64,000 nucleotides of DNA from Moringa oleifera (taxonomy: Eukaryota > Streptophyta > Magnoliopsida > Brassicales > Moringaceae). Below the pieces are notes generated by a model, which saw only the letters and a program-made list of their open reading frames with translations, was not told where the DNA came from and did not search any database. Position numbers and translations under genes: made by a program. Positions 23,900 through 34,032 of the stretch are shown here, piece after piece; position 1 is the stretch's first letter, and every line of letters starts with the position of its first letter. Where the stretch lies: NCBI GenBank assembly GCA_021397835.1, contig JAJFZO010000446.1, forward strand, positions 496,001-560,000, written 5' to 3'.

Positions 23900-26800
23900 T
23901 TTTATTTTGCAAACAACCCATCAGTCAAGTTTATCACACCTTAAGCTCAGATAAAGAGCATAATAGACTTGAGCTGCTTATGAAGTTAAGACAAATGGCT
24001 CATATTAATTCATTATTCTTGCATGATTGACATCCACTAGATTGTATGATTTATGTACTTTGGTGTCTACATTCAGTGTAGGATCAAATCATTCACACTT
24101 GAGCAAAACAATTCTCATAATTGGTAACGCAGGGTATTCTAATTGTAACACCTCTAATAAAATACCAAAATAGTCGATTTTATCTGCATCATCGTTAGAC
24201 CTTGTTGATTTATTCAAACTATATCTTTTAGTGTGAAATTTTTACCATTGACATAGTATTCTTAGTGTGACTTCACAGATTGTAAAAGACCATTAGCAAT
24301 ATCTTTGATAAAGTTGTTATCAATAAAGTTAAATGGTCATGTACTTATAAATATTAAAAATTGATCATTTAACTATATTTATAAAAATTGATTAATAATT
24401 TAAAAGTGTAGATTATAAGTATGCATATATAAATTAAACCAATTTGAAAATTGAAGCTCTAAATAAGTGTCAATCTCATGATCAGTTATGCGTGGGCGTT
24501 GTTCATGCAATGTGGAAATATCAATCCTACAAAACATTAGTTTAAAATAGACGATCATTGGTAAAGGAAATTTTTCTATGCGATTATCTATGTTAATTGC
24601 TATGATTAAAGGATGAGATACATACTCTATAAATGATTCGACCTTATAATAGTTTAATAAACATGAGCGGCTTAATATTCTTCCTTCATTAAATATCTAG
24701 ATTTTTCTTCTCCAAATCCTCGATCGAGATGTTTAAAGATCAATAGATTTCCTTCATGCTCTTCTGAATCATAATGGTCACTAACATCATTTCGTAGCAC
24801 TCTTTGATGTCATGTGTTGACATGTGGCTCGAAGTAGTGCAAACAAAATGATGATGCTTTTTTAACCAAATATGCATTGCACATCGACCCTTCCACTTTT
24901 GCTTTATTTTTAACATTGTTTTTAACATTCATAAGTACCTATAATGACAATTGAGGATAATCAAACAATTAAATAATTTACAAAAATGATCAAGTAATCA
25001 AGTAATTGAAATGAAAAACTAATTACATAGAATTAGTATTGATACCTTTCAAATGGATACATTTTCGATACTGCATTGGATTAGCTACTTGCTTCATTTG
25101 CCAAGTGCACCAGAAGATGTTCCATTGAGTCAAAGAAGCTTGAGAAAAATATAAACTCACGTTTACATAAAATTATAGGGATCTTATTCTTAAGTCGTCC
25201 CATATCTTTAACCCGAATGGTAGTTGAACTAAGTTCTTTAAAAAAAAAATACTCAACTTTGTTAGTGCCTACCATACATTTGTTGGAAACAGCACATAAA
25301 ATGCGATGGCTAGTAATCATTACATAAAAACATGATAGTCATGACTTTTTATGCTGAATAGCTTATGTTCCTCATATCCACACACCTTGCCATGTTTGAT
25401 GCAAATCCATAAGGAAATTGTAGATTCTTCAACCACTCACATAATGTTTCTTTACTTGTTTTGTCAAGGGTGTAACAACCTTTAGGGTATTTCCAAGTTG
25501 ATGCATTCCTTGCTAACTCAAGGCATCTATAAAATGCTTTCAAATCTTCCCTTTCACATTCATGATTTTGTTAAACATATTATCTAAAACATTTATCTCT
25601 ATATGCCTGACACTGATTTTGTGTCGTAGTAAGTTGGTATGCCAATAAGGTAGATCCAAAATAGGCTTCATTTCCTCCAACTGCATGTCTTGCAAATAGG
25701 ATGATTTATCTATTCATATCCAACTTTTATAAACTTTCTTAGACCTAACTGATCAATTTCGTGCAACAATTTATACCCAAATTTAATAGGAGGGGCTACT
25801 CTTTTCATTATTTTATTCTTAAAGAATGTAGTTTTATTCTTCCAAAATGGATGATATTTCGATAAAAACTTATGATTATTATCATACCAAGATTGCTTAT
25901 ACCCGTTGGGAATGATAAATGGATTTGAATCCTCTCCACAATAAGGACAAGCAAGTCTTTCTAATGTACTTTAGCTAAACAACATCAAGTAGGCAGGGAA
26001 GTCACTAATGGTCCATATTAAAGTAATTTTCATGATGAAATTTTATTTGTAAGAGATATCATATGTGGGCACCCCAACCTCCCATAACATTTGTAACTCT
26101 ACTATCAAAGGCTACAGGTAGATATCTACTTTAATTTTCAGATTTGTTAGTCTAGGAATGATCACAATTAGAAACATTTGCTCCTCTTTCATGCTTATCT
26201 AAGGGGGTAAGTTATAGGATGTGACCAGTATTGGACATGAAGATTATTATTGTCCTAACTAACCAAATGGTTGAAATCCATCACTGTTCAAACCTATTCT
26301 GACATTCCTATATTCAGTAGTAAAAAGTGGATGAGATTGATTAAAATGCATTTAAGCGAGAGAGACAGAGTAATGACGCATGGAACCATCTTTAATCTCG
26401 TGTTCTGCATGCCATCTCTTATTCTTTACCATAGCTTTTAATGCATACAATTTATATGAGAATGGACTAAGAGGAAAATAATAATTTTTCTTGCATGAAA
26501 CAAGTGTTTTGTGTTTGTCAAATACTCATCTTCGTCTATTATACTGTAAATGATCACAAAACTTACAACAACTTAGTTCACTATCATTGCCCCAATATAA
26601 CATGCATTTCATTGTTATAATAATGAATCTTTTCAACTGGAATCTCATATCTTATAGGTATTTCTTTGTACTATAAAAAGTTTTCAATCATTACATTCTC
26701 AACTAGCATCATTTCTTTCATTAATTGGCAAATATCATCGCAGCACCTTTTAGAAATATGATGTTCTGACTTTATGTTCAATATTCTAGCAATAATAGAT

Positions 26801-27230
26801 AGTTTTGAATGATCTTGACATCCAAGCCATGACTCTTGATTAGCAGCAGCCAAAATATCATAAAAATGTTGAGCATTTGAATTAAGAGATTCCTCCATGT
26901 GTTTCAGATTAAATTCTAGACTAGCCGCATCCATTACCATTATTTGGTATGTATTGGCATATTCATGTAGTGGCAGATCTTTCTCCGACATAATGTTTAG
27001 TTGCTCCGTAATTAAAATATTCATTTTTTTTCTATGTAAATTTTGAACATAATATTCTGGGTACAAAACCATATTTAGCCAAATGGTATCTAACTACATC
27101 AGTAGTCTCTTTTGACGATTTTAGCACTTTTTTAGTTACATGGACATCCTATTTTATATGTCCATGAATGCTTATTGACTACAAGTAAATTGAATAAATT
27201 GCTCCATTCCATCAAAAAAAAATTCCTTAT
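23900..27230 (-). pseudogene. TNP2-like CACTA transposase (pseudogene, several exons/frames)
   Basis: The transposase that cuts CACTA ends. Read on the minus strand, the family order is complete. It starts with a degraded transposase-associated N-terminal domain (27075-27230). Next is 'HSKLSIIARILNIKS' in a 133-codon open frame (26671-27072), then a zinc-binding-type 'YWGNDSELSCCKFC' (about 26550-26600). The Transposase_21 core follows, with 'FPLSPFSYKLYALKAM' (about 26450), 'LNSDGFQPFG' (26263-26292), 'TISDFPAY' and 'LACPYCGEDSN' (about 25940-26020). Then come 'LCEWLKNLQFPYGFASN' (about 25390-25440) and a DUF4218-type segment with 'FFDSMEHLLVHLANEA' (25081-25320). 'YLVKKASSFCLHYFE' follows (about 24820-24870), and the last piece is a DUF4216-like end with 'EYPALPIMRIVLLKC' (about 24090-24140). 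About 100 bp near 24945-25050 may be an intron. Stops and at least one frameshift (near 26600) break it. Confidence 0.95.
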
Positions 27231-27239
27231 TTAATAATC

Positions 27240-28880
27240 CATCTATAAGCTTAAAGTACATCCACTAATGATCTAATTTACTCGTGTTTTTGTTTCTTTA
27301 TTACTTCTAAACTCGTTCCAAACAACTTGCCTCCTAAAATTTTCAATAACTTGACAACTTATTATTAAGCAAACATCCAAAGGCACGAATAATTTTTTAG
27401 GCACAAGTTAAATTACTAGATAAAACATCATTAAACAAATTTCAAGGATACATCGAAAATATATAAGTTACATCATAAAATGTTTAATGTTTTATGCATG
27501 TCGCCCAAACTTCAAAGGTAAGTGGTCTTACACTATTCAGAAATGTACACTTATGTGAAGTAAAATTTCGTAAGTCATTATTTACTTCATTTTGTAAAAA
27601 TTTTGACAGCATATCCCCATAGTTCTTTAAGTACATAACATGTATCGATATTAATGGGTGTTTTAATCAAAACACATACTCATATCTATTAGTACATATC
27701 CGAAGAATAATGGACGTACTGCATGAAATTTTATACCAAATAAAATGAGCAATAATCTACACATGTCATGTGCCGCACATAAATATCATATTTTTAACCT
27801 ACTCAATCTGAACAATTCAAGAATTATTACCAAATAATTTTTTTGGATGCATGTGTATATACATGGGCGATAAATGTTCACTAATAATTCTCAAAAGGTG
27901 TATCTAAAGGATATGTTTTAATTATATTTAATATATTATCTACCAAAATCTAATATATATAAACAAAATTTATTAACATATGAAATCAACAATTTAAAAA
28001 TTTGATTAACAGATAACTAATTTAATAATCATAAAAGATAAAATAAATTACTTTTTTCAATTAATTATAATCTAATTAAATAATTATCTAACTACTCTGC
28101 AATAAATTAAACTCATATTTAAAAAAATTAATATAATTCTCATAAAAATCTATTCAAATTATTTATCTTCAATCACAATTAACTAATTAAGCTATTATAT
28201 AATTAATTTAAGAAAAACCAAATTTTTTAACAGACAAAATTAAGAACTAAAAATTTATTATCATGTAACTAATTAAAAAATTCAAAAAAAAAATTCACTA
28301 TATTATTTATCACAAATTAATTATAGTATAATTGAATAATTATATCTACCTAATTAATCTAACAAAACATAAATTTGTTAACAAATAAAATAAACAACTA
28401 CATTAATTAAATAATTAACATCTAAATAATTTAATTTTTTTAAAAAATAAAACCAAATGATTTATCAAATTTGGTGTTCTTCAGTAAAGACAATCCATCT
28501 TTTCCATCCCAAACTCTGCTATCACCCATATAAAAGCTCTTACAAAAATCATAATCCTACCATTCTACGAGAAATCAATCATCAAGTTCATTAATTTCTT
28601 TGTCCTGTGAGTACCACTTGATTCATCAAATTTTTCATACTTACTTGTAGGAGTTCGTCGAATCAATCATGTATGTGGAGAGCAGCCGAAGAAGGAGATT
28701 AGCAAAGAAAGAAAGAGGAGTAGTAGAGACAAAAAGGAGCTGAAGTTGCAAAGAGATCGAAAGGCAGACTTTTAGAGAAGAGATGGCGAGAAAACAGGGG
28801 GAGCAGCACTACGAGGGGAAAAAGAATGAGGAGAAAGCCCTAATTTTCTAACTGTCCAATGACACTCACAAATGGTCATC
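27240..28880. other. AT-rich non-coding part of the CACTA element
   Basis: Sequence between the start of the TNP2 pseudogene and the right subterminal region. It is very AT-rich (especially 27900-28450) with runs such as 'ctaattaaaaaattc'. No domain match could be recognised in any frame. On the minus strand it is the upstream or leader region of the transposase gene, so the promoter is expected here, but no clear core element can be assigned. Confidence 0.6.
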
Positions 28881-28981
28881 GCTAGCTTGCTAGTATTACC
28901 ATGCAGAATGACTACAGTTGGGTAGTCCTTGCCGAAGGAATAGTTTAATGACTATCTCCAAGCAGTCATTGGCCAACGGAG

Positions 28982-29155
28982 AGGCTAATGTTGGCCATGG
29001 TACCTTATAGAAATAGGCTAGTGTGGGCCATGTAAAAGGCCAACATTGGCCATGCATAAGACTGGCAAGAGTTGGCCATGCACAAGGCCAGCACTTGCCA
29101 TGGCGCTCGATCAAGTTTGGCTAGCATTAGCCATGCATGGTGCTCGATCGAGGCC
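28982..29155. repeat. Minisatellite inside the CACTA element
   Basis: About six imperfect tandem copies of a unit of roughly 24 bp built on 'ttggccatgcacaaggcca'. Variants are 'gttggccatggtacc', 'tgtgggccatgtaaaa', 'cattggccatgcataag', 'gttggccatgcacaagg', 'cacttgccatggcgctcga' and 'cattagccatgcatggtgc'. It creates the short minus-strand open frame at 28896-29114 (repeating 'WPT' and 'GQCWPF'-like residues), which is not a gene. Confidence 0.7.
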
Positions 29156-29179
29156 GATCAGCGCTGTCCATGAGGGATT

Positions 29180-29603
29180 CACTAGCCATGATTTAGTGAC
29201 CACATGTCGATGATCACCAGTCTCTCATTTTAGCGGCCGTATATATTAGGAGCCACTAGTTATCCAATCTAACGACTGCCATGGTGGTAGCTAGGTTATG
29301 ATTCATCTTGCTACCAACTTTTTAGTGGCCAAGTGTGATGTATCTATAGCAAATTCGACGACCAGTAACTCCAATTGCGAAGAAGTCGCTAATGTGCTTA
29401 AATTTCAAACATAAAATATTTAAAATTAATCTTAATTGCAAATATTTTATTGGTCGCTAAATTTGATCTCTAGTTTGTCATTAATCGATAAGAAAAATAA
29501 AAATTTTAATTTTATGGTAATTATGTTGGTAATCTATCATTAGTTCATGACTAATTTTATTTGTCATAAATATCTATCGCTATTTTTAGAATTTCTTATA
29601 GTG
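29180..29603. repeat. Right subterminal region and terminal repeat of the CACTA element
   Basis: Contains 'gaagtcgctaatg' (29379), 'ttggtcgctaaattt' (29451), 'catgactaatttta' (29546) and 'tatcgctatttttag' (29576), mirroring the left end. It finishes with 'aatttcttatagtg', the inverted terminal repeat. Confidence 0.8.
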
Positions 29604-29830
29604 CATTCATGAAAATGGATGGTTCTAAAGAGCGCAATTATACTAGATTGTTGGCTAAGCTTGTGTGATGAAAAAGCCTTGTAGGTTGCCTTGAAGTATG
29701 ATTCCCACCAAACAACAAGCAGAATCCTTTGTAGATGAGTTTATACGAGACGAGGTGGTGTAAGTGGCAGAATGACCTTGCTACCATGATCCATTAAGAT
29801 TCAACCCTCCCTTGCTCCAATTCATCCTTC
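29604..29830 (+). rRNA. 25S rRNA pseudogene, copy C, 3' remnant
   Basis: After the transposon, 'gaaaatggatgg' (29612-29623) continues the 25S exactly where it was interrupted. It breaks after about 12 bp. A filler of about 22 bp follows, and 25S resumes at 'attgttggctaagc' (29646), near its 3' end. Comparison with copy E puts the loss at about 1.9 kb of 25S. The remainder runs through 'ttgccttgaagtatgattcc' and 'gtggcagaatgaccttgc' to the 25S end at about 29830. Confidence 0.92.
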
Positions 29831-29995
29831 ACATCTACTCGAACAATAATTGTATCATTGTTTTGGACCATTAACGCCACAAGCTCTAAACTTAACCCTT
29901 AAAATAAAGACCCTAGCAAAAGAGGCAAGCTCTTTACGCTTGTAAAGAATGAGAATAAAGAGGAAAACACTTGAAAAAATATCTAGCAAACCACT
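29831..29995 (+). other. 3' ETS, copy C
   Basis: Matches the other 3' ETS copies: 'gtatcattgttttggacca', 'cttaaaataaagaccct', 'gaggaaaacacttgaaaaaa', 'tatctagca'. A small hairpin is possible: CAAGC at 29926-29930 pairs with GCTTG at 29938-29942. The 3' end is cut short and enters a subrepeat at about 29995. Confidence 0.75.
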
Positions 29996-32345
29996 CATCG
30001 CTACATCCCTCCATCATGTGCCTGGTGAGCATGACATGAGAGTCATGTTACCTGATAGAAAGGCATGACAGGCAAGCCATGGCAACCTCTAGTAGGCACG
30101 ACAGAGGTGCAAGGCCCAATGTTTTACACACAAGGTAAACTAGCCAAGTCATGAGTGCCTCATGCGAGCAAGCCCCTCGTCACTATATTCATTGATCATG
30201 TGCCTAGAAAGCATGCGACGAGTGTTGTGCCATTGGTTCAAGGGCTCAAGAGGTAAACCATTGCCGCCCTAGTAGGCACATCATGGGCGCAAGGCTTGGC
30301 ATGTCTTGACACAAAGCACGCCAGCCAAGCTAAAAGCATCCCATGCAAGCCAACCACTCTTCGTTACATCCCTCGATCGTATGCTGAGCGAGCGTGCCAC
30401 AAGAGCTGCATTGCCTAGTCCAGGGCATAAGAGGCAAGCCATGCTTGTGTCTAGTAGTCATAGTATCAATGCAAAGCCTTGCATGCCTTAACACACAATA
30501 TGCTAGCCAAGACAAGAGCATTCCACGACAGCACTAGTTGCATGCCAAGTGAGCATGCAACTAACGCTGTGTTGCTTAGTCTAAGGGCATTGATGGCAAG
30601 CCATAGTTGCCCCTAAAAGGCGTAATATAAAGACAAGGCCCATAATATTGTGACACAAAGAGTGCTAACATAGCCAAGAATGCCTCACGCTGGCTAGCCC
30701 ATCGTTGCTATGTCCCTCGATCGTGTGCCCAATAAGCGTCCCACAAGCACCACGTTGCTTGGTCCAATGGCACTAGAGGTAAGCCATTGTAACCCCTAAC
30801 AGGCATGACATGGTTGCAAAGCCTAGTGGGCTGCCACACAAGGCGCTCTAGCTAAACCAAGACGTGAGTTAGCCCTACATCGCTATGTCCTTCCATTGTG
30901 TGCCTAGTGAGCGTGCCATAAGCACCTTCTCACCTAGTAAGCAGCTTATCACCTAGTGCAAGGGCTTAAGAGGCAAGTAATAGTTGCCACCAGCAGGCAT
31001 GACATGGGTATAAGGCCTAATGTGCTACAACACAAGACTCGTCGCCAAGCAAAGAGCTCCCCACATGAGTGAGCCCCTCATAACTATGCCCTTCGATCGT
31101 GTGCCTAGCAACTGTGCCATTGGCATCGTGTTGCCTAGTCCATCAGGATGGTAGGTGAGCCACGACTACCTGCAATCGGCTAGGTGCAAAGCCCAACATT
31201 TCCATAAAAGGTGCGCCTACGTAACCAGTAGTGCCCCACATGAGCTAGTCCTAGTCATTACGTCCCTCGATCATGTTCCTGGCGAGTGCGCCATGAGCAT
31301 TGCATCATTAGGTCAAAAGGGGTGAGAGAAAAATGATGGTAAGTCCTAATAGGAATGACATGGGCACAAGGCCCAGCGTGCTACCGCACAAGGTGCGCTA
31401 GCCAAGCTAATGCCGCCCACATTAGCCAACCCCTCTTCGCGATGTCCCTTAATGAAGTGCAAAGTAAGCATGCCCTGAGCATCATGTCACCCTATTTAAG
31501 GGCATGGGAGTAAGCCATGACTGTCCTTAATAAACATAACATGGGAACAAGGCCTGGCATGCTGCAGCACAAGTTGCGCCTAGCAAGATTAAAGCACCCC
31601 ACACCAACCATCCCCTCATCATTACGTCCTTCAATCGTGCTATAGTGAGCATGCCATGGGCATCACTTCTCATGGTTCAAGGGCATGGGAGGCAAGCCAT
31701 GGCTGCCCTAATGAGCATGATATGGGTGCAAGGCCTTGCGTGCTATGACATAGGGCATGCAAACAAAGCCAACAACTCCCCATGTAAGCCAAGCCCTCGT
31801 CGTTATGTCATTCGATCGTATGCCCAGCGAGCGTGCCATGAGCACTACATTTCTTAGTCTGAGATCACAAGATGGAAGCCACCATTGCTCTTGACATGTA
31901 TGGCATGGGCTCAAGGCCCAACATGCTACGACAAAGGGTGCCCTAACACTGCTAAGATCACCCTACGCGAGCTAACCACTCCTCGTTATGTCTGTCGATC
32001 ATGTGCCCAGCGAGCATGACATGAGCATTGTGTCACCTAGTCCATGGGCATGGGAGGCACCCCGTTACTGCCCCCAGTAAGGTTTGCATGGGTGCAAGGC
32101 CCATTATTTTACTACAGAAGCTCCACTTGCCAAAGTAATAAAGCCTCACATGAGCCTACCCTTTGTTGTTACGTCCCTGGATCGCATGCCCAATGGAATT
32201 GCCATAAGCGCTGCATTACCTGGTCCAAAGGCATAGGAGGCTCACAACAACCTTCTTCACCAAGCACGACATGGGTGCATGGCCCAAAGTACTGCAACAC
32301 AAGGCTCATCGAGCAAGCCAAAAGTGCCCTATGCAAGCAAGCTGC
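29996..32345. repeat. IGS subrepeat array (about 180 bp units)
   Basis: About 13 diverged spacer subrepeats downstream of copy C, with landmarks such as 'ccctcgatcgtatgctgagc' (about 30370), 'ccctcgatcgtgtgcccaat' (about 30713) and 'gggcatgggaggcaagccat' (about 31681). No gene is supported. Confidence 0.88.
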
Positions 32346-33734
32346 AAGCATGTTATGAGGCGGTGCACGTACTATAGGAGTTGATTACATAGGCTAGCTA
32401 GGCAAGACCATGGCTCCAAGCTATACTAGGCTTTCAAAGAGCCCTGGGTGGCTACTGGTGCACTAGATAGGGCAATATGCATGCACCTTGGGCAATCTAA
32501 AACCAATGTTGCACCAACGTGCTAGTAGCAATGCCCAATTGTGAACTTTTTTTGAATTGATGGTGTTTTGATTATTGAATCGCTCCACAAATGGCTAAAA
32601 TAATCATGTAGTTCATTAGGAGTCTACCTTTAAATTTGGCAGTATTCGAATTGACAAGTTATTTTTCATGATTTTTTGAATTTTTAGCTGTATAAAATTA
32701 AAAAAAATTAATACACAAAAAATTTTAAAATTTTTTGTGTTAATAGATTTGATTATTCTCTACATCATTGGAAAATTTTAATTCAAAATAGCTTGTAATA
32801 GTTAACATCATGATGGCTCAAACATATTGATGTTTTCTCCTGCCATAAATGAATTTTCAATTAAGATGCTTTAAGGGGGAGGAGCTCACCTGCTTGGCAC
32901 TCATGGGCCATGCGCGCTACCCCTACCCACCCCACATAGGTAGGTGCTGGGTGTGGGAAACATAATGCTCATGGCATGGGGATAAGGGCAAGCATGCTAT
33001 GGCACAAGGCATGTTAGCCAAGCTAAGAGAGCCCTACGCAAGCTAGTACCTCGTCGTTACATCCCTCAATCGTGTGCCTAACGAGCGTGCGACAAGTGTC
33101 ACGTCCCTTGTTCTAAGGGCACAGGAGGCTAGTAACAGCAACTCAGACCTGACATGACATGGGTGCAAGAAACAGCATGCCGTAGCATAAAAGCACCCTA
33201 CGCAAGCAAGCCGCAAGTGCGCTATGAAGCATCGCACATGCTATGGCTATTGATTACATGGGCTAGCTAGGCTAGACCATGGCCATAAGTTATGTTGGAC
33301 TCTCAGGGCAGCCGTGGAAGGCTACAGGTGCGCTGGACAAGGTAGCATGTGCACCTTAAGCCATTTAAAAAAGACGCTGGACAAGGCTGCAGGTGCAAAG
33401 CCAATTTTGAACTTTTTATAAATTAATGATCTTTTGATTGTTGAAGTCCTCCAAAACTGGCTTAAATAAATCATGCAATTCATTAAGAGTCTTCCCTTCA
33501 AATTTGGGAGTATTCTAACTAACAAGCTATTGTTCACGTTTTGTTTTGAATTTTTGGCTTTATAAAATTCATAAAAATAAATTAGATGCTCAAAAAATTA
33601 TGAAAGTTTTTATGTTGGTAGACCTGATTATTCTCTACATTCATAAAAAATTTTAGCTCAAAAATCCTTGTAAATAATTTTTGAGGCCTATTATGATGGT
33701 TCAAACTTACTGATGTTTTCTTCTACCGAAAGGA
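32346..33734. repeat. IGS: two AT-rich blocks upstream of copy D
   Basis: AT-rich blocks at about 32346-32885 and 33220-33734, separated by about 330 bp of GC-richer spacer. The second has a small local duplication: 'gctggacaaggc' occurs near 33330 and again near 33373. It ends at 'gttttcttctaccgaaagg' where unrelated DNA begins. Confidence 0.82.
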
Positions 33735-34032
33735 GAGAAGGATAGCTCGCTAGTTAAGGAATGAAGATCAAAAAAGAAATTGGCCTTTACCTCTAAACCC
33801 CTTCTTACCATCTTCCTCTGCTTTAAGTGGGCATGAACTCTTCACCATCATTCGTAGGAACCTCACCTAAGGAACCACCACCCTCCAATGAACATTATCC
33901 TCAGTGAACCTTTTCCTTCTTTGGACAATATCCCTATACAAGGAGTTCCCGGACCCAATCCTTGTCACCCAGACTGTAGTCCAACTCCATATGAAGATAA
34001 TGATTATCATGGCAGCCTTCCCCATCAGCCCA
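33735..34032. other. Unidentified insert of about 300 bp between IGS and 25S copy D
   Basis: This stretch matches neither the rRNA genes nor either spacer repeat. It is flanked by an AT-rich IGS block and by 25S starting mid-gene. On the + strand one frame is open for about 50 codons (33883-34032) and includes 'DNIPIQGVPGPNPCHPDC' and 'YEDNDYHGSLPHQP'. A neighbouring frame just upstream reads 'SPSFVGTSPKEPPPSNEHYP', as if one proline-rich reading frame had suffered a frameshift. I do not recognise the protein. It may be a captured gene or transposon fragment used as filler at a break. Confidence 0.55.

Larger units (their letters stand above)
21171..29603 (-). mobile_element. CACTA (En/Spm) DNA transposon, degenerate autonomous type, 8.43 kb
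   Basis: Terminal inverted repeats begin with CACTA: the left end reads 'cactataaaaaat' and the right end, reverse complemented, reads 'cactataagaaat' (one mismatch in 13). Both ends are flanked by 25S sequence that is contiguous in other copies. Inside are the two expected genes, both on the minus strand: a TNP2-like transposase (about 23900-27230), then a Ptta/En/Spm (TNPA-like) gene (about 21870-23050). Subterminal regions at both ends are rich in short 'tagcgac' or 'gtcgctaa' motifs, as in other CACTA elements. The expected 3-bp target duplication is not intact ('tag' on the left, 'cat' on the right). Stops and frameshifts break both genes, so the element is not autonomous now. Confidence 0.96.

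Noticed and set aside
21171..29603. Possible bacterial or organellar origin of the insert
   Set aside because: CACTA ends, the TNP2 'DGFQPFG' region and the Ptta/En/Spm segment identify a plant nuclear DNA transposon.
33322..33537. Minus-strand open frame of 71 codons shared with similar frames in other AT-rich blocks (5232-5420, 6937-7128, 56309-56512)
   Set aside because: The recurrence comes from the repeated AT-rich block itself; each copy carries different stops and starts.
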